A stretch of 64,000 nt of DNA from Vicia villosa (taxonomy: Eukaryota > Streptophyta > Magnoliopsida > Fabales > Fabaceae), in assembly GCF_029867415.1 (NCBI RefSeq), contig NW_026705177.1, positions 372,001 to 436,000 of the forward strand, written 5' to 3'. The stretch's first letter is position 1. Each line of letters opens with the position of its first letter. The notes under the pieces are model-generated. The model was not told where the DNA came from. It made no database searches and saw only the letters and a program-made list of their open reading frames with translations. The position numbers and the translations under genes were made by a program. This document shows, piece after piece, positions 11,796 to 23,000 of this stretch.

Positions 11796-14700
11796 TCATT
11801 CTGGGCATAAATCCATACTGATGTTCTTCAGAATGAACTTAAACCTATCTTCAGCCAGGGGTTTTGTAAAGATATCAGCCCATTGATGGTCTGTATCAAC
11901 AAAGTTTAAAGATATGACACCCTTCTGAACATAGTCCCTTATGAAATGATGTTTAATCTCAATATGTTTAGCTTTTGAATGAAGAATAGGATTCTTAGAT
12001 AAACATATAGCAGAAGTATTATCACAGAATATAGGAATGTTACTCTCAAATATCTGATAATCTTCTAACTGACTCTTCATCCAGAGCATCTGTGTACTAC
12101 AACCAGCAGCAGCTACATATTCTGCTTCTGTCGTTGATAGAGCAATAGTTGCTTGCTTCTTGCTGTACCAGGAGATCAAATGACTTCCAAGAAATTGGCA
12201 ACTTCCTGAAGTAGTTTTTCTTTCAATTCTGTCTCCAGCATAATCAGCATCGCAGAATCCTACTAAGTTGTATTCTTTAGATTTTCTGTAAACTAAGCCA
12301 ACATTAGTAGTACCTTTCAGATACCTTAGAATTCTCTTAACAGCAGTTAAATGAGATTCTCTAGGATCTGATTGGAATCTAGCACACAAACAAACACTGA
12401 ACAAAATGTCAGGTCTAGAAGCAGTCAGATATAGAAGAGATCCAATCATACCTCTGTATAACTTCTGATCTACCTTCTTACTTACCTCATCCTTACCTAG
12501 GATGCATGTTGGATGCATAGGAGTTTTGGCTTCTTTGCAGTCCAGAAGATTAAACTTCTTCAGAAGTTCCTTCACATACTTGGTTTGGTGAACATACGTT
12601 CCTTCAGATGTTTGATTTATTTGTATTCCAAGGAAATACTTGAGTTCTCCCATCATGCTCATTTCAAACTCAGCCTGCATAGACTCAGCAAACTCCTTTC
12701 CAAGTGTAGCATTAGATGTTCCAAAAATAATATCATCTACATATATTTGACAAATTAAAATATCCTTTTCAAAGGTTTTACAAAAGAGAGTAGTGTCCAC
12801 TTTTCCTCTAGTGAAACCATTATCTAGAAGGAAAGAACTTAAGCGTTCATACCAAGCTCTGGGAGCTTGCTTCAATCCATATAATGATTTCTTTAGTTTA
12901 AACACATGATTCGGAGACATAGAGTCTTCAAAACCAGGAGGTTGATGGACATAAACTTCTTCATCTATATAACCATTTAAGAAGGCACTCTTAACATCCA
13001 TTTGATAGAGAGTGATGTTATGTTGAGTGGCAAAAGAAATTAATAGACGAATAGATTCTAACCTGGCCACTGGTGCAAAGGTTTCTGTATAATCAATCCC
13101 TTCTTGCTGACTATAACCCTGAGCCACCAGTCTGGCTTTGTTTCTTACCACTTCACCTTTCTCACTGAGCTTGTTTCTGAAGACCCATTTTGTACCAATT
13201 ATATTGAACCCATCTGGTCTAGGAACAAGATCCCAAACATCATTCCTTGTAAACTGATTCAGTTCTTCTTGCATAGCAATTATCCAGTCTGGATCTTCTA
13301 GAGCATGATCAACAGAAGTTGGCTCGATCAAAGATACAAGACCTAATTGACAGTCTGCATTGTTCTTAAGGAATGCTCTTGTTCTGATTGGATCATCCTT
13401 CTTTCCAAGAATGACATCTTCTGAATGACCAGAGATGAGTCTGGATGATCTTCTGGCAGATGGTTCTTCAGAAATACTTAGATCCTCCAGAGAAGCTGAT
13501 ACTTGATCTTCTGGTTCTTTGCTTCTGAGGAGCTCTGCTTCTGATGCGTTGCTTCTTGGCTCAACAACTTCTGATATATCAATATCACAATCTGCAAAAT
13601 TATCAAACTGCTTTGGTTTTTCAGAACCAAGCTTATCATCAAACCTGATATTGATTGATTCTTCTACAACCAATGTTTCAGTATTGTATACTCTGTAGCC
13701 TTTTGAGCGTTCAGAATATCCAAGAAGGAAACACTTTTGAGCTTTGGAATCAAACTTACCAAGATGATCTTTAGTGTTCAGAATAAAGCATACACATCCA
13801 AAAGGATGAAAATATGAAATGTTGGGCTTTCTATTCTTCCACAATTCATAAGGAGTCTTATTTAGAATAGGTCTGATAGAGATTCTATTCTGAATATAGC
13901 ATGCAGTGTTTATTGCTTCTGCCCAGAAATGCTTAGCCATATTGGTTTCATTGATCATGGTTCTGGCCATTTCTTGCAGAGTCCTATTCTTTCGCTCTAC
14001 AACCCCATTTTGCTGTGGAGTTCTAGGACAAGAGAAATCATGGGCAATACCATTTTCTTTGAAGAATTCTTCAAAGGATCTGTTCTCAAATTCACCACCA
14101 TGATCACTTCTGACCTTTATGATTTTACACTCTTTTTCAGATTGAATCTGAATGCAGAAATCAAAGAACACTGAATGAGTCTCATCCTTGTGTTTTAAGA
14201 ATTTTACCCAAGTCCAGCGGCTATAATCATCTACGATGACTAATCCATATTTCTTTCCTCTGACAGATGCTGTTTTGACTGGTCCAAACAGATCAATGTG
14301 CAAGAGTTCTAATGGCCTTGAGGTAGAAACAACATTCTTAGACTTGAATGCAGGTTTGGAGAACTTGCCCTTCTGACATGCTTCACAAAGAGCATCTGAT
14401 TTGAATTTCAGATTAGGGAGTCCTCTGACCAGATTCAGTTTGTTAATCTGAGAAATCTTTCTCAAACTAGCATGACCTAATCTTCTGTGCCAGACCCACT
14501 GCCCTTCAGAAACAGACATAAGACAGGTCACCTTCTGACTCATAAGATCTTGCAGATCTGTCTTATAAATGTTGTTCTTCCTCTTGCCTGTAAATAGGAT
14601 TGAGCCATCCTTCTGATTTACAGCCTTGCAAGACTTTTGATTAAAGATTATATCATAACCATTGTCACTCAATTGACTGATAGATAAGAGGTTATGAGTT

Positions 14701-14930
14701 AATCCTTCTACAAGAAGTACATTAGAAATGGAAGGAGAGTTACCAGACTTTATAGTTCCAGAGCCAATTATCTTGCCCTTCTGATCTCCTCCAAACTTGA
14801 CTTCTCCTCCAGACTTAAGCACCAGGTCTTGGAACATAGACCTTCTTCCTGTCATGTGTCGTGAGCATCCAGAGTCCAGGTACCATGACATGTTGTGCTT
14901 TGTCCTTCTCGCAGCCAAGGATATCTGCAA
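11796..14930 (-). CDS. pol: Ty1-copia pol: protease, integrase, reverse transcriptase, RNase H
   Basis: A 1044-residue open frame without internal stops. The retroviral-type aspartic protease has DSG at residues 19-21. The GAG-pre-integrase/zinc segment has H-x-x-x-LGH near 148 and CEAC near 182. The integrase core has D213, D276 and E312. RT spans about 555-800 with YVDD near 730. RNase H runs from about 885, with DADYAG, to the C-terminal WADIFTKPL. All catalytic residues I can check are present. The Met at the listed start is only the first in this frame; the protease is probably made as a fusion with gag, whose frame overlaps at 14815-14930 with a shift of one base. Overall the polyprotein looks functional apart from that shift. 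Confidence 0.95.
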   Translation of the reverse strand: MQISLAARRTKHNMSWYLDSGCSRHMTGRRSMFQDLVLKSGGEVKFGGDQKGKIIGSGTIKSGNSPSISNVLLVEGLTHNLLSISQLSDNGYDIIFNQKSCKAVNQKDGSILFTGKRKNNIYKTDLQDLMSQKVTCLMSVSEGQWVWHRRLGHASLRKISQINKLNLVRGLPNLKFKSDALCEACQKGKFSKPAFKSKNVVSTSRPLELLHIDLFGPVKTASVRGKKYGLVIVDDYSRWTWVKFLKHKDETHSVFFDFCIQIQSEKECKIIKVRSDHGGEFENRSFEEFFKENGIAHDFSCPRTPQQNGVVERKNRTLQEMARTMINETNMAKHFWAEAINTACYIQNRISIRPILNKTPYELWKNRKPNISYFHPFGCVCFILNTKDHLGKFDSKAQKCFLLGYSERSKGYRVYNTETLVVEESINIRFDDKLGSEKPKQFDNFADCDIDISEVVEPRSNASEAELLRSKEPEDQVSASLEDLSISEEPSARRSSRLISGHSEDVILGKKDDPIRTRAFLKNNADCQLGLVSLIEPTSVDHALEDPDWIIAMQEELNQFTRNDVWDLVPRPDGFNIIGTKWVFRNKLSEKGEVVRNKARLVAQGYSQQEGIDYTETFAPVARLESIRLLISFATQHNITLYQMDVKSAFLNGYIDEEVYVHQPPGFEDSMSPNHVFKLKKSLYGLKQAPRAWYERLSSFLLDNGFTRGKVDTTLFCKTFEKDILICQIYVDDIIFGTSNATLGKEFAESMQAEFEMSMMGELKYFLGIQINQTSEGTYVHQTKYVKELLKKFNLLDCKEAKTPMHPTCILGKDEVSKKVDQKLYRGMIGSLLYLTASRPDILFSVCLCARFQSDPRESHLTAVKRILRYLKGTTNVGLVYRKSKEYNLVGFCDADYAGDRIERKTTSGSCQFLGSHLISWYSKKQATIALSTTEAEYVAAAGCSTQMLWMKSQLEDYQIFESNIPIFCDNTSAICLSKNPILHSKAKHIEIKHHFIRDYVQKGVISLNFVDTDHQWADIFTKPLAEDRFKFILKNISMDLCPE

Positions 14931-16728
14931 TAGGAATAATCTTATCCTTAGGTACCCACATTTTCTTGGGTCCTTTCTTGTTAGATTTTCTCAAGTTCTG
15001 ATTGAACTTGGGTTTGACATTATAAGCAATAGGAGGAACAGCATGATAATTCTTAATGTGAGTTTCATGATATTTCCTAGGTTGTGTCACATGCTTTTTG
15101 GTGTGTGTTATGTGAAAACTTTGAGCATGTGAAGTGTGCCTAATATCATGGGAGTGGCCATACTTGAACTGATCATACAATGGCTTGTATGTGATTTTCA
15201 TTTCATCAACAGGTTCAAGTTTGTATGGGGTTTCACCCTCAAAACCAATGCCAACTCTTTTGTTTCCAGATACGGCATATATCATAGAAGCTAGCTGACT
15301 TCTGCCGATACTTCTAGATAAGAACTTCCTGAAACTTAAATCATATTCTTTCAGAATATGGTTTAGACTAGGAGTGGATTTTTCTGAATCAGAAGGAGAT
15401 CCAACATTATTGGATACTTTTAAAAGTTTTTCTTTTAATTCAGAATTCTCCAACTCAAGCTTCTTTGTTTCAAATTCAAATTGCTTTTTCAGCTTTTTGT
15501 ATTTGAGACTAATCTGAGACTTGAGTTCCAGAAGTTCAGTTAGACCGGAAACTAACTCATCTCTAGTAAGTTCAGAAAATACCTCTTCAGAATCTGATTC
15601 TGATGTAGATTCTGATCCGTCATCTTCTGTCGCCATCAGCGCACAGTTAGCCTGCTCATCTTCTGAATCATCTTCTGACTCATCCCAGGTTGCCATAAGA
15701 CCTTTCTTCTTATGAAACTTTTTCTTGGGACTTTCCTTCTGAAGATTTGGACATTCATTCTTGTAGTGTCCAGGCTCATTGCATTCATAGCACATGACCT
15801 TCTTCTTGTCAAATCTTCTTTCATCAGAAGATTCTCCACGTTCAAATTTCTTTGAACTTCTGAAGCCTCTGAACTTCCTTTGCTTGGTCTTCCAGAGTTG
15901 ATTTAGCCTTCTGGAGATCAAAGACAGTTCATCTTCTTCTTCAGATTCTGATTCTTCAGGATCTTCTTCTCTGGCCTGAAAAGCGTTAGTGCATTTCTTG
16001 ATATTTGATTTTAATGCAATAGACTTACCTTTCTTTTGAGGCTCATTTGCGTCCAGCTCAATTTCATGGCTTCTCAAGGCACTGATCAGCTCTTCCAGAG
16101 AAACTTCATTCAGATTCTTTGCAATCTTGAATGCAGTCACCATAGGACCCCATCTTCTGGGTAAGCTTCTGATGATCTTCTTCACATGATCAGCCTTGGT
16201 GTATCCTTTGTCAAGAACTCTCAATCCAGCAGTCAGAGTTTGAAATCTCGAAAACATCTTTTCAATGTCTTCATCATCCTCCATCTTGAAGGCTTCATAC
16301 TTCTGGATTAAGGCAAGAGCTTTTGTCTCCTTGACTTGAGCATTTCCTTCATGAGTCATTTTCAAGGACTCATATATATCATAGGCTGTTTCCCTGTTTG
16401 ATATTTTCTCATACTCAACATGAGAAATAGCATTCAGCAAAACAGTTCTGCATTTATGATGATTCCTGAAATGCTTCTTTTGATCATCATTCATTTCTTG
16501 CCTTGTCAGCTTTACGCCACTGGCATTTACTGGATGTTTGTAACCATCCATCAGAAGATCCCATAGATCACCATCTAGACCAAGAAAGTAACTTTCCAGT
16601 TTATCTTTCCAGTATTCAAAGTTTTCACCCTCAAATATCGGCGGTCTAGTATAACCATTGTTACCATTGTATTGCTCAGCAGAGCCAGATGTAGATGCAG
16701 GTGGATTTGTCGGAGTTTCACCAGCCAT
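14815..16728 (-). CDS. gag: Ty1-copia gag
   Basis: A 637-residue frame whose first ATG lies 88 bases inside the 5' LTR boundary. An N-terminal copia gag domain (roughly 28-230, with FEGENFEYWKDKLESYFLG) is followed by an acidic stretch, a CCHC zinc knuckle (CYECNEPGHYKNEC, about 312-326), acidic repeats and a coiled-coil-like segment (about 395-445). The last 35-40 residues read through the start of the protease in the wrong frame, so the authentic protein probably continued into pol. Gag forms the cytoplasmic particle that packages the element RNA. Confidence 0.93.
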   Translation of the reverse strand: MAGETPTNPPASTSGSAEQYNGNNGYTRPPIFEGENFEYWKDKLESYFLGLDGDLWDLLMDGYKHPVNASGVKLTRQEMNDDQKKHFRNHHKCRTVLLNAISHVEYEKISNRETAYDIYESLKMTHEGNAQVKETKALALIQKYEAFKMEDDEDIEKMFSRFQTLTAGLRVLDKGYTKADHVKKIIRSLPRRWGPMVTAFKIAKNLNEVSLEELISALRSHEIELDANEPQKKGKSIALKSNIKKCTNAFQAREEDPEESESEEEDELSLISRRLNQLWKTKQRKFRGFRSSKKFERGESSDERRFDKKKVMCYECNEPGHYKNECPNLQKESPKKKFHKKKGLMATWDESEDDSEDEQANCALMATEDDGSESTSESDSEEVFSELTRDELVSGLTELLELKSQISLKYKKLKKQFEFETKKLELENSELKEKLLKVSNNVGSPSDSEKSTPSLNHILKEYDLSFRKFLSRSIGRSQLASMIYAVSGNKRVGIGFEGETPYKLEPVDEMKITYKPLYDQFKYGHSHDIRHTSHAQSFHITHTKKHVTQPRKYHETHIKNYHAVPPIAYNVKPKFNQNLRKSNKKGPKKMWVPKDKIIPIADILGCEKDKAQHVMVPGLWMLTTHDRKKVYVPRPGA

Positions 16729-16801
16729 CTTTTAAATGAAGCGTTTTTCTCTTCCTGAATCTTTTCTAAACACGGTTAAGTGCTTGCACCTTAGAACCGG
16801 C

Positions 16802-16813
16802 GCTCTGATGCCA
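16802..16813 (-). promoter_or_regulatory. Primer binding site (initiator tRNA-Met type)
   Basis: On the minus strand this reads TGGCATCAGAGC, one base different from the usual TGGTATCAGAGC that pairs with the 3' end of plant initiator tRNA-Met. It lies two bases from the 5' LTR. Confidence 0.88.
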
Positions 16814-16815
16814 AT

Positions 16816-18079
16816 TGAAGGATAGAAAAACACTTAGAAAGGGGGGGATTGAATAAGTGTGACTTTAAATCTTGGACGATAAAAATAAATTGCACAATTA
16901 TTTTTATCCTGGTTCGCTGTTAACGAAGCTACTCCAGTCCACCCCCGCAGAGATGATTTACCTCAACCTGAGGATTTAATCCACTAATCGCACGGATTAC
17001 AATGGTTTTCCACTTAGTCCGCAACTAAGTCTTCCAGAGTCTTCTGATCACACACTGATCACTCCAGGAACAACTGCTTAGATACCCTCTAAGACTTTTC
17101 TAGAGTCTACTGATCAACACGATCACTCTAGGCTTAGTTCACTCCTAAGACTTCCCTAGAGTATTCTGATCAACACGATCACTCTAGTTACAAACTGCTC
17201 AGCCAACTGCTAAGACTTCCTAGAGTATACTGATCACACGATCACTCTAGTTCCTTACAACTTAATGTAATCTATTCAAGAGTTTACAAATGCTTCTTAA
17301 AAGCGATAATCACAACTGTGATATTTCTCTTAACGTTTAAGCTTAATCTCACTAAAAAATTACAACAGCAATGTAGTGAGTTGATGAAGATGAAGATTCT
17401 GAGTTTAGATTTGAACAGCGTTTCAGCAAGTTTGATATAAGTTGTTTTTTTGCAGAATCGTTAACCTTGCTTCTCATCAGAACTTCATATTTATAGGCGT
17501 TGAGAAGATGACTGTTGAATGCATTTAATGCTTTGCGTGTTCCGTACAGCATTGCACTTAATGTTATACGCTTTTGTCAACTACCTCGAGCCTTGTTCAC
17601 GCTGTGTCTACTGACGTAGCCTTTAGTAGCTTTTAACGTTCCTTTTGTCAGTCAGCGTAGCTTGCCACTTGTACTTCCTTCTGATCTGATGTTTGTGAAT
17701 ACAACGTTTGAATATCATCAGAGTCAAACAGCTTGGTGCATAGCATCTTCTGATCTTCTGACCTTGAAGTGCTTCTGAGCGTGATACCATCTTCTGATCT
17801 TCAGTGCTTCTGATCTCATGTTCTTCTGATGCTTCCATAGACCCATGTTCTGATTCTGCTTCGACCATCTTCTGATGTCTTGCCAGACCATGTTCTGATG
17901 TTGCATGCTGAACCATTTGAGATACAACTTCTGAGCGCTGAATTATGCGTACTCTTTATATATATTTCCTGAAAGGGAAATTGCATTGGATTAGAGTACC
18001 ATATTACCTTAAGCAAAATTCATATTATTGTTATCATCAAAAACTAAGATAATTGATAAGAACAAATCTTGTTCTAACA
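16816..18079 (-). repeat. 5' LTR of the copia element
   Basis: Same length as the other LTR (1264 bp), with two base differences seen by reading both through. It should drive transcription on the minus strand; a TATAAATA box is at 17488-17495 and another TATATATAAAG lies near 17954-17964. The minisatellite seen in the 3' LTR is at about 17033-17250. Confidence 0.96.
17488..17495 (-). promoter_or_regulatory. Candidate TATA box of the copia promoter
   Basis: TATAAATA on the minus strand, about 585 bases into the 5' LTR, a sensible place for the U3/R boundary in an LTR of this length. Confidence 0.5.
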
Positions 18080-18084
18080 ACATG
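18080..18084. repeat. Target site duplication ACATG, right copy
   Basis: Matches 8403-8407 exactly and directly abuts the right LTR. Confidence 0.95.
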
Positions 18085-18134
18085 CTCGGTTGGCCGACAC
18101 GGTTGATGCGTGCAGCGGATATCGGGGTGTTACA
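18085..18134. mobile_element. Right part of the TGTAACA-ended element
   Basis: Continues the element interrupted at 8407 and ends in CGGGGTGTTACA, the inverted counterpart of its left end. Confidence 0.5.
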
Positions 18135-18223
18135 TTAAAAAAAGATTTCTTCCTCGGGGACTCCGCTTCCCGTCTTCTTAGCTCGCTTGGGTCAGATTTA
18201 CATCATATTTCTCAAATCAAAAA

Positions 18224-20359
<2,136 letters not shown>

Positions 20360-20394
20360 TTGGGAGAACACCACATTTAACAACTTTGTGCAAA

Positions 20395-20765
20395 ATAACA
20401 TAAACTTCGAAATTATGCTTGAATTCAATTTCAGTAAAGTATAGAATTATAACCAATCGTTAGTTGGTCTAGTAGTGATTGGCGTTAGATTTGGTAGGGA
20501 AAACTATTGTTCGATCCTCCGCAACTCCGATCGAGAGGGGGGTGGAACCACTTGATGCCAGAACTGACCCCCAAACCGGATTAAACCGGTGGTGATAAAT
20601 CAAAAAATATATATAAAATTATAAAAGGAAGCCCTTATCGTGAAAGAAGGGAAAAAAAACATAAATAAAAAAACCGGGTGTACTTTGTATATAGTGTGCA
20701 AATAGTAATACTCAAGAAAGACTAGTGTGTATTTAACATTTACAAATTCTACTTATTGGACCTTG
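20395..20765 (+). repeat. Dispersed repeat copy B, interrupted by a SINE
   Basis: Resembles 5155-5335 on both sides of the SINE at 20453-20616. The left part holds CTTCGAAATTATG and TTGAATTCAATTTC, and the right part holds GGAAGCCCTT and AAGACTAGTGTG. Confidence 0.6.
20453..20616 (+). mobile_element. tRNA-derived SINE
   Basis: A 164-bp element flanked by the 8-bp duplication AATTATAA (20445-20452 and 20617-20624). It has an A-box-like TAGTTGGTCTAGTAG at 20461-20475 and a B-box-like TGTTCGATCCT at 20508-20518 (approximate), the internal Pol III promoter. The 3' end carries ACCGGATTAAACCGGTGG and an A-rich tail. It encodes no protein and relies on LINE enzymes to move. The empty site is visible at 5155-5335. 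Confidence 0.85.
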
Positions 20766-21934
20766 AAAGAGTATTGAAGTTTGGGTCGCAAAAATAAGTA
20801 TTCAACCCAAGAGGATTATATCTGGCACCCCTCGATTAATTAATCCCTAACACCTTTATATCTTGGATAATTTTGTCAAAATATCATTTAACAAATAAAA
20901 AGATGAAATTATAAAACTAAAATCAAACTTTTAAGAATTTTCAAAAAAATATTGTATCATTTCAGATCTCTGGTGAAATTGTCCGGACATTTACGAATAA
21001 ATATTCATTTTTTTCTTAAAATATTCAAATTTTTGCATGGATAGGAAATATTCATTACTTTTTATGTATTTTATCAGATATTTAAAATCAGTATCAAAAG
21101 TATTAGGATTTATTGTATTTTTCAAGTTTTTTTTATATAAATTCATAGGTGAATATCAGCTTTTTCAAAATTTCAAATATAAATGTTATAGTTTATATGG
21201 TTTTTTTATATGGTTTTTTTCAAATTCAATGACACATGATTTTTTGAAAAATGACATATATTTGTATGTGACACCGAATTTTTTTGAAATGTGTAAGTAT
21301 ATTTATAGGTCATTTTTTGTTTAATTTTTTTGTTAGTGAGACGTTGAGGAAGATATGGTAAAATTGTGTTTAGTCTAAGCGACAAACCTATTAGGGATTT
21401 CGCAAATAGCATTGATGGAAATAGTTCATATGATGGTGATGGTCACTTGCGCACTAGGGCAGGTAGAGTAGCTCTCACCAATTCTCAGCTTAAGAGGGTC
21501 TTAGAAACTTATAAATCATGTACTCTGTGTCGTAGAGGAGGTAGAGTTGATCGCTCGGTAGAGTTGATCGCTCTAGAAGTGACACGTTGAGGCAAAAGTA
21601 TTGTGACCGATTATGTAGAACCAGAGGAGCGTGTGAAGTGCAAAATCTGGCTGATATATGTGACGATCGTGATAATCTTACAATGTTGACTTGGTCTACA
21701 TTGATGCGAGGTACATAGCCTTGTTCACTGATTTTGGATTTCATATTTGGGGATGGAGTTGTGTTGTTGTGATGCTATTTTATCACGTCCTTTGAGAGGC
21801 GACTACCTTTAATACGAGGCAACTTGCCGGTTACATGAGCCTATTTTAGGTATACATATTTATCATGTTTTGTTTTGTGCTTATTTATTATGCTTTAGTT
21901 TGTACTTATTTATTATGTTTATTTTATACCCCTC
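20766..21934. other. No gene recognised; possible transposon coding relics
   Basis: AT-rich to about 21350. From 21366 to 21860 the sequence is less AT-rich and has short coding-like frames (a 74-codon frame at 21366-21590 and GYMSLF-like sequence near 21825), but I cannot assign a family. Confidence 0.35.
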
Positions 21935-22520
21935 GAAGGTTGAAGTTTTGATTGATTTGGAGCAACCTAAGAACATCACTGAGATCAAGAATTTCTTGGG
22001 ATTAGCAGGTTATTATTGTATATTTATTATGCAGTTTTCGCAAATAACATCTCCCCTGACCTGGTTGACGCGAAAGCAAGTTCCTTTTGTATAGAAAGAA
22101 ATTGACCATAACACCAGTTCTAATAATTCTGGACCCCTTTCAAAAATTATGAAGTGTATTGTGACGCTTCTAAGAAAGGATTGGTGTGTGTTCTAATGCT
22201 TCTAAGAAGTTGAAAAAGAATTTAAAAAAGAAATTGAACACAACTCTGGTTTTAACAATTTTGGACCCCGTCCAAAAATATAAAGTGTATTGTGACGCTT
22301 TTAAGAAAGGACTTATGTGTGTTCTAATGTGGAGAGAAAAAGTGACAGCATATGTCTCTTGACAATTGAAGACACATAATATAAATTATTACACCCATAA
22401 TTTAGAATTAGATGCTATTTCCTTTGCACTAAAAGTGTGAAGGCATTATCTCTACGGAGCCTAGTTTGAAATGTTTAGTGATCATAAAAGTCTGAATTAT
22501 TTATATGATCAGAAATAGAG
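21935..22520 (+). pseudogene. Ty3-gypsy RT/RNase H fragment with internal tandem duplication
   Basis: The translation includes EIKNFLGLAGYYCIFIMQFS followed by SPLTWLTRK, the conserved connection between RT and RNase H of gypsy elements. Further on come YCDASKKGL-like, AISFALKVWRHYLYG-like and SDHKSLNYLYDQ-like motifs in broken frames. A block of about 130 bp holding the RNase H start is duplicated in tandem (about 22087-22205 and 22220-22335). Stops and frameshifts make it non-functional. Confidence 0.85.
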
Positions 22521-22740
22521 GTGGAAATAGGTCAGGTCTTAGAAGATCCGAGTCTAAGTTTAAAAGGTCTGAGCCTGGTCAATGACCTAGTATAGACTAT
22601 TTTTGTGGCTTGTCCTGGCCTTTTTTAAAGTCTGGTATGACCTGAAAACCTGTTTAAAAGCATGATTCACATTAAGACTTTCAAAGAGTTCATTTTACCT
22701 ATGAAGCCTTATAGGTCAATCTATGTATGCATATTTAGCC

Positions 22741-22749
<9 letters not shown>

Positions 22750-22807
<58 letters not shown>
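22750..22807. repeat. (TA)n microsatellite
   Basis: Pure TA repeat immediately before a MITE-type terminus. Confidence 0.97.
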
Positions 22808-22809
<2 letters not shown>

Positions 22810-23000
22810 TTAAATAAGTTTTTGGTCCCTCTAAATATCTCAAACTTCGTTTTTAGTCCCTCAAAAAAACTCCTTCAAGGAATGGTCCTTTTAAAATTTT
22901 ATGTCCACACTTTTGGTCCCTCTTGTCAACTTCCGTTAACAGAAGCTGATGTGGAACGCCACGTGGAAATGCTAGCGTGGCCAGATGCTGACGTGCCATG
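22808..23000 (+). mobile_element. Truncated MULE-type MITE with two G-box words
   Basis: Starts GGTTAAATAAGTTTTTGGTCC, the same terminus as the complete MITE at 58265-58431, and continues with repeated TTGGTCCCT / TTAGTCCCT. GCCACGTGG occurs twice near 22960 and 23000. No right terminus was found, so only one end survives. Confidence 0.6.

Larger units (their letters stand above)
8408..18079 (-). mobile_element. Full-length Ty1-copia LTR retrotransposon, SIRE/Maximus-like
   Basis: A 9672-bp element with two 1264-bp LTRs (8408-9671 and 16816-18079), a tRNA-Met-type primer binding site, a polypurine tract, gag, protease, integrase, RT and RNase H, all on the minus strand. The domain order (integrase before RT) makes it Ty1-copia. 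Length, long LTRs, a long gag with an acidic/coiled C-terminal part and a roughly 2-kb region after pol point to the SIRE/Maximus lineage, by recognition only. Only two LTR differences were seen (8408 vs 16816 copies: C/T at 9106/17514 and 9205/17613, approximate positions), so insertion is recent. A frameshift separates gag from pol. Confidence 0.95.

Noticed and set aside
14797..15132. 111-codon plus-strand frame opposite gag/pol
   Set aside because: Antisense to the gag-pol overlap with no features of its own.
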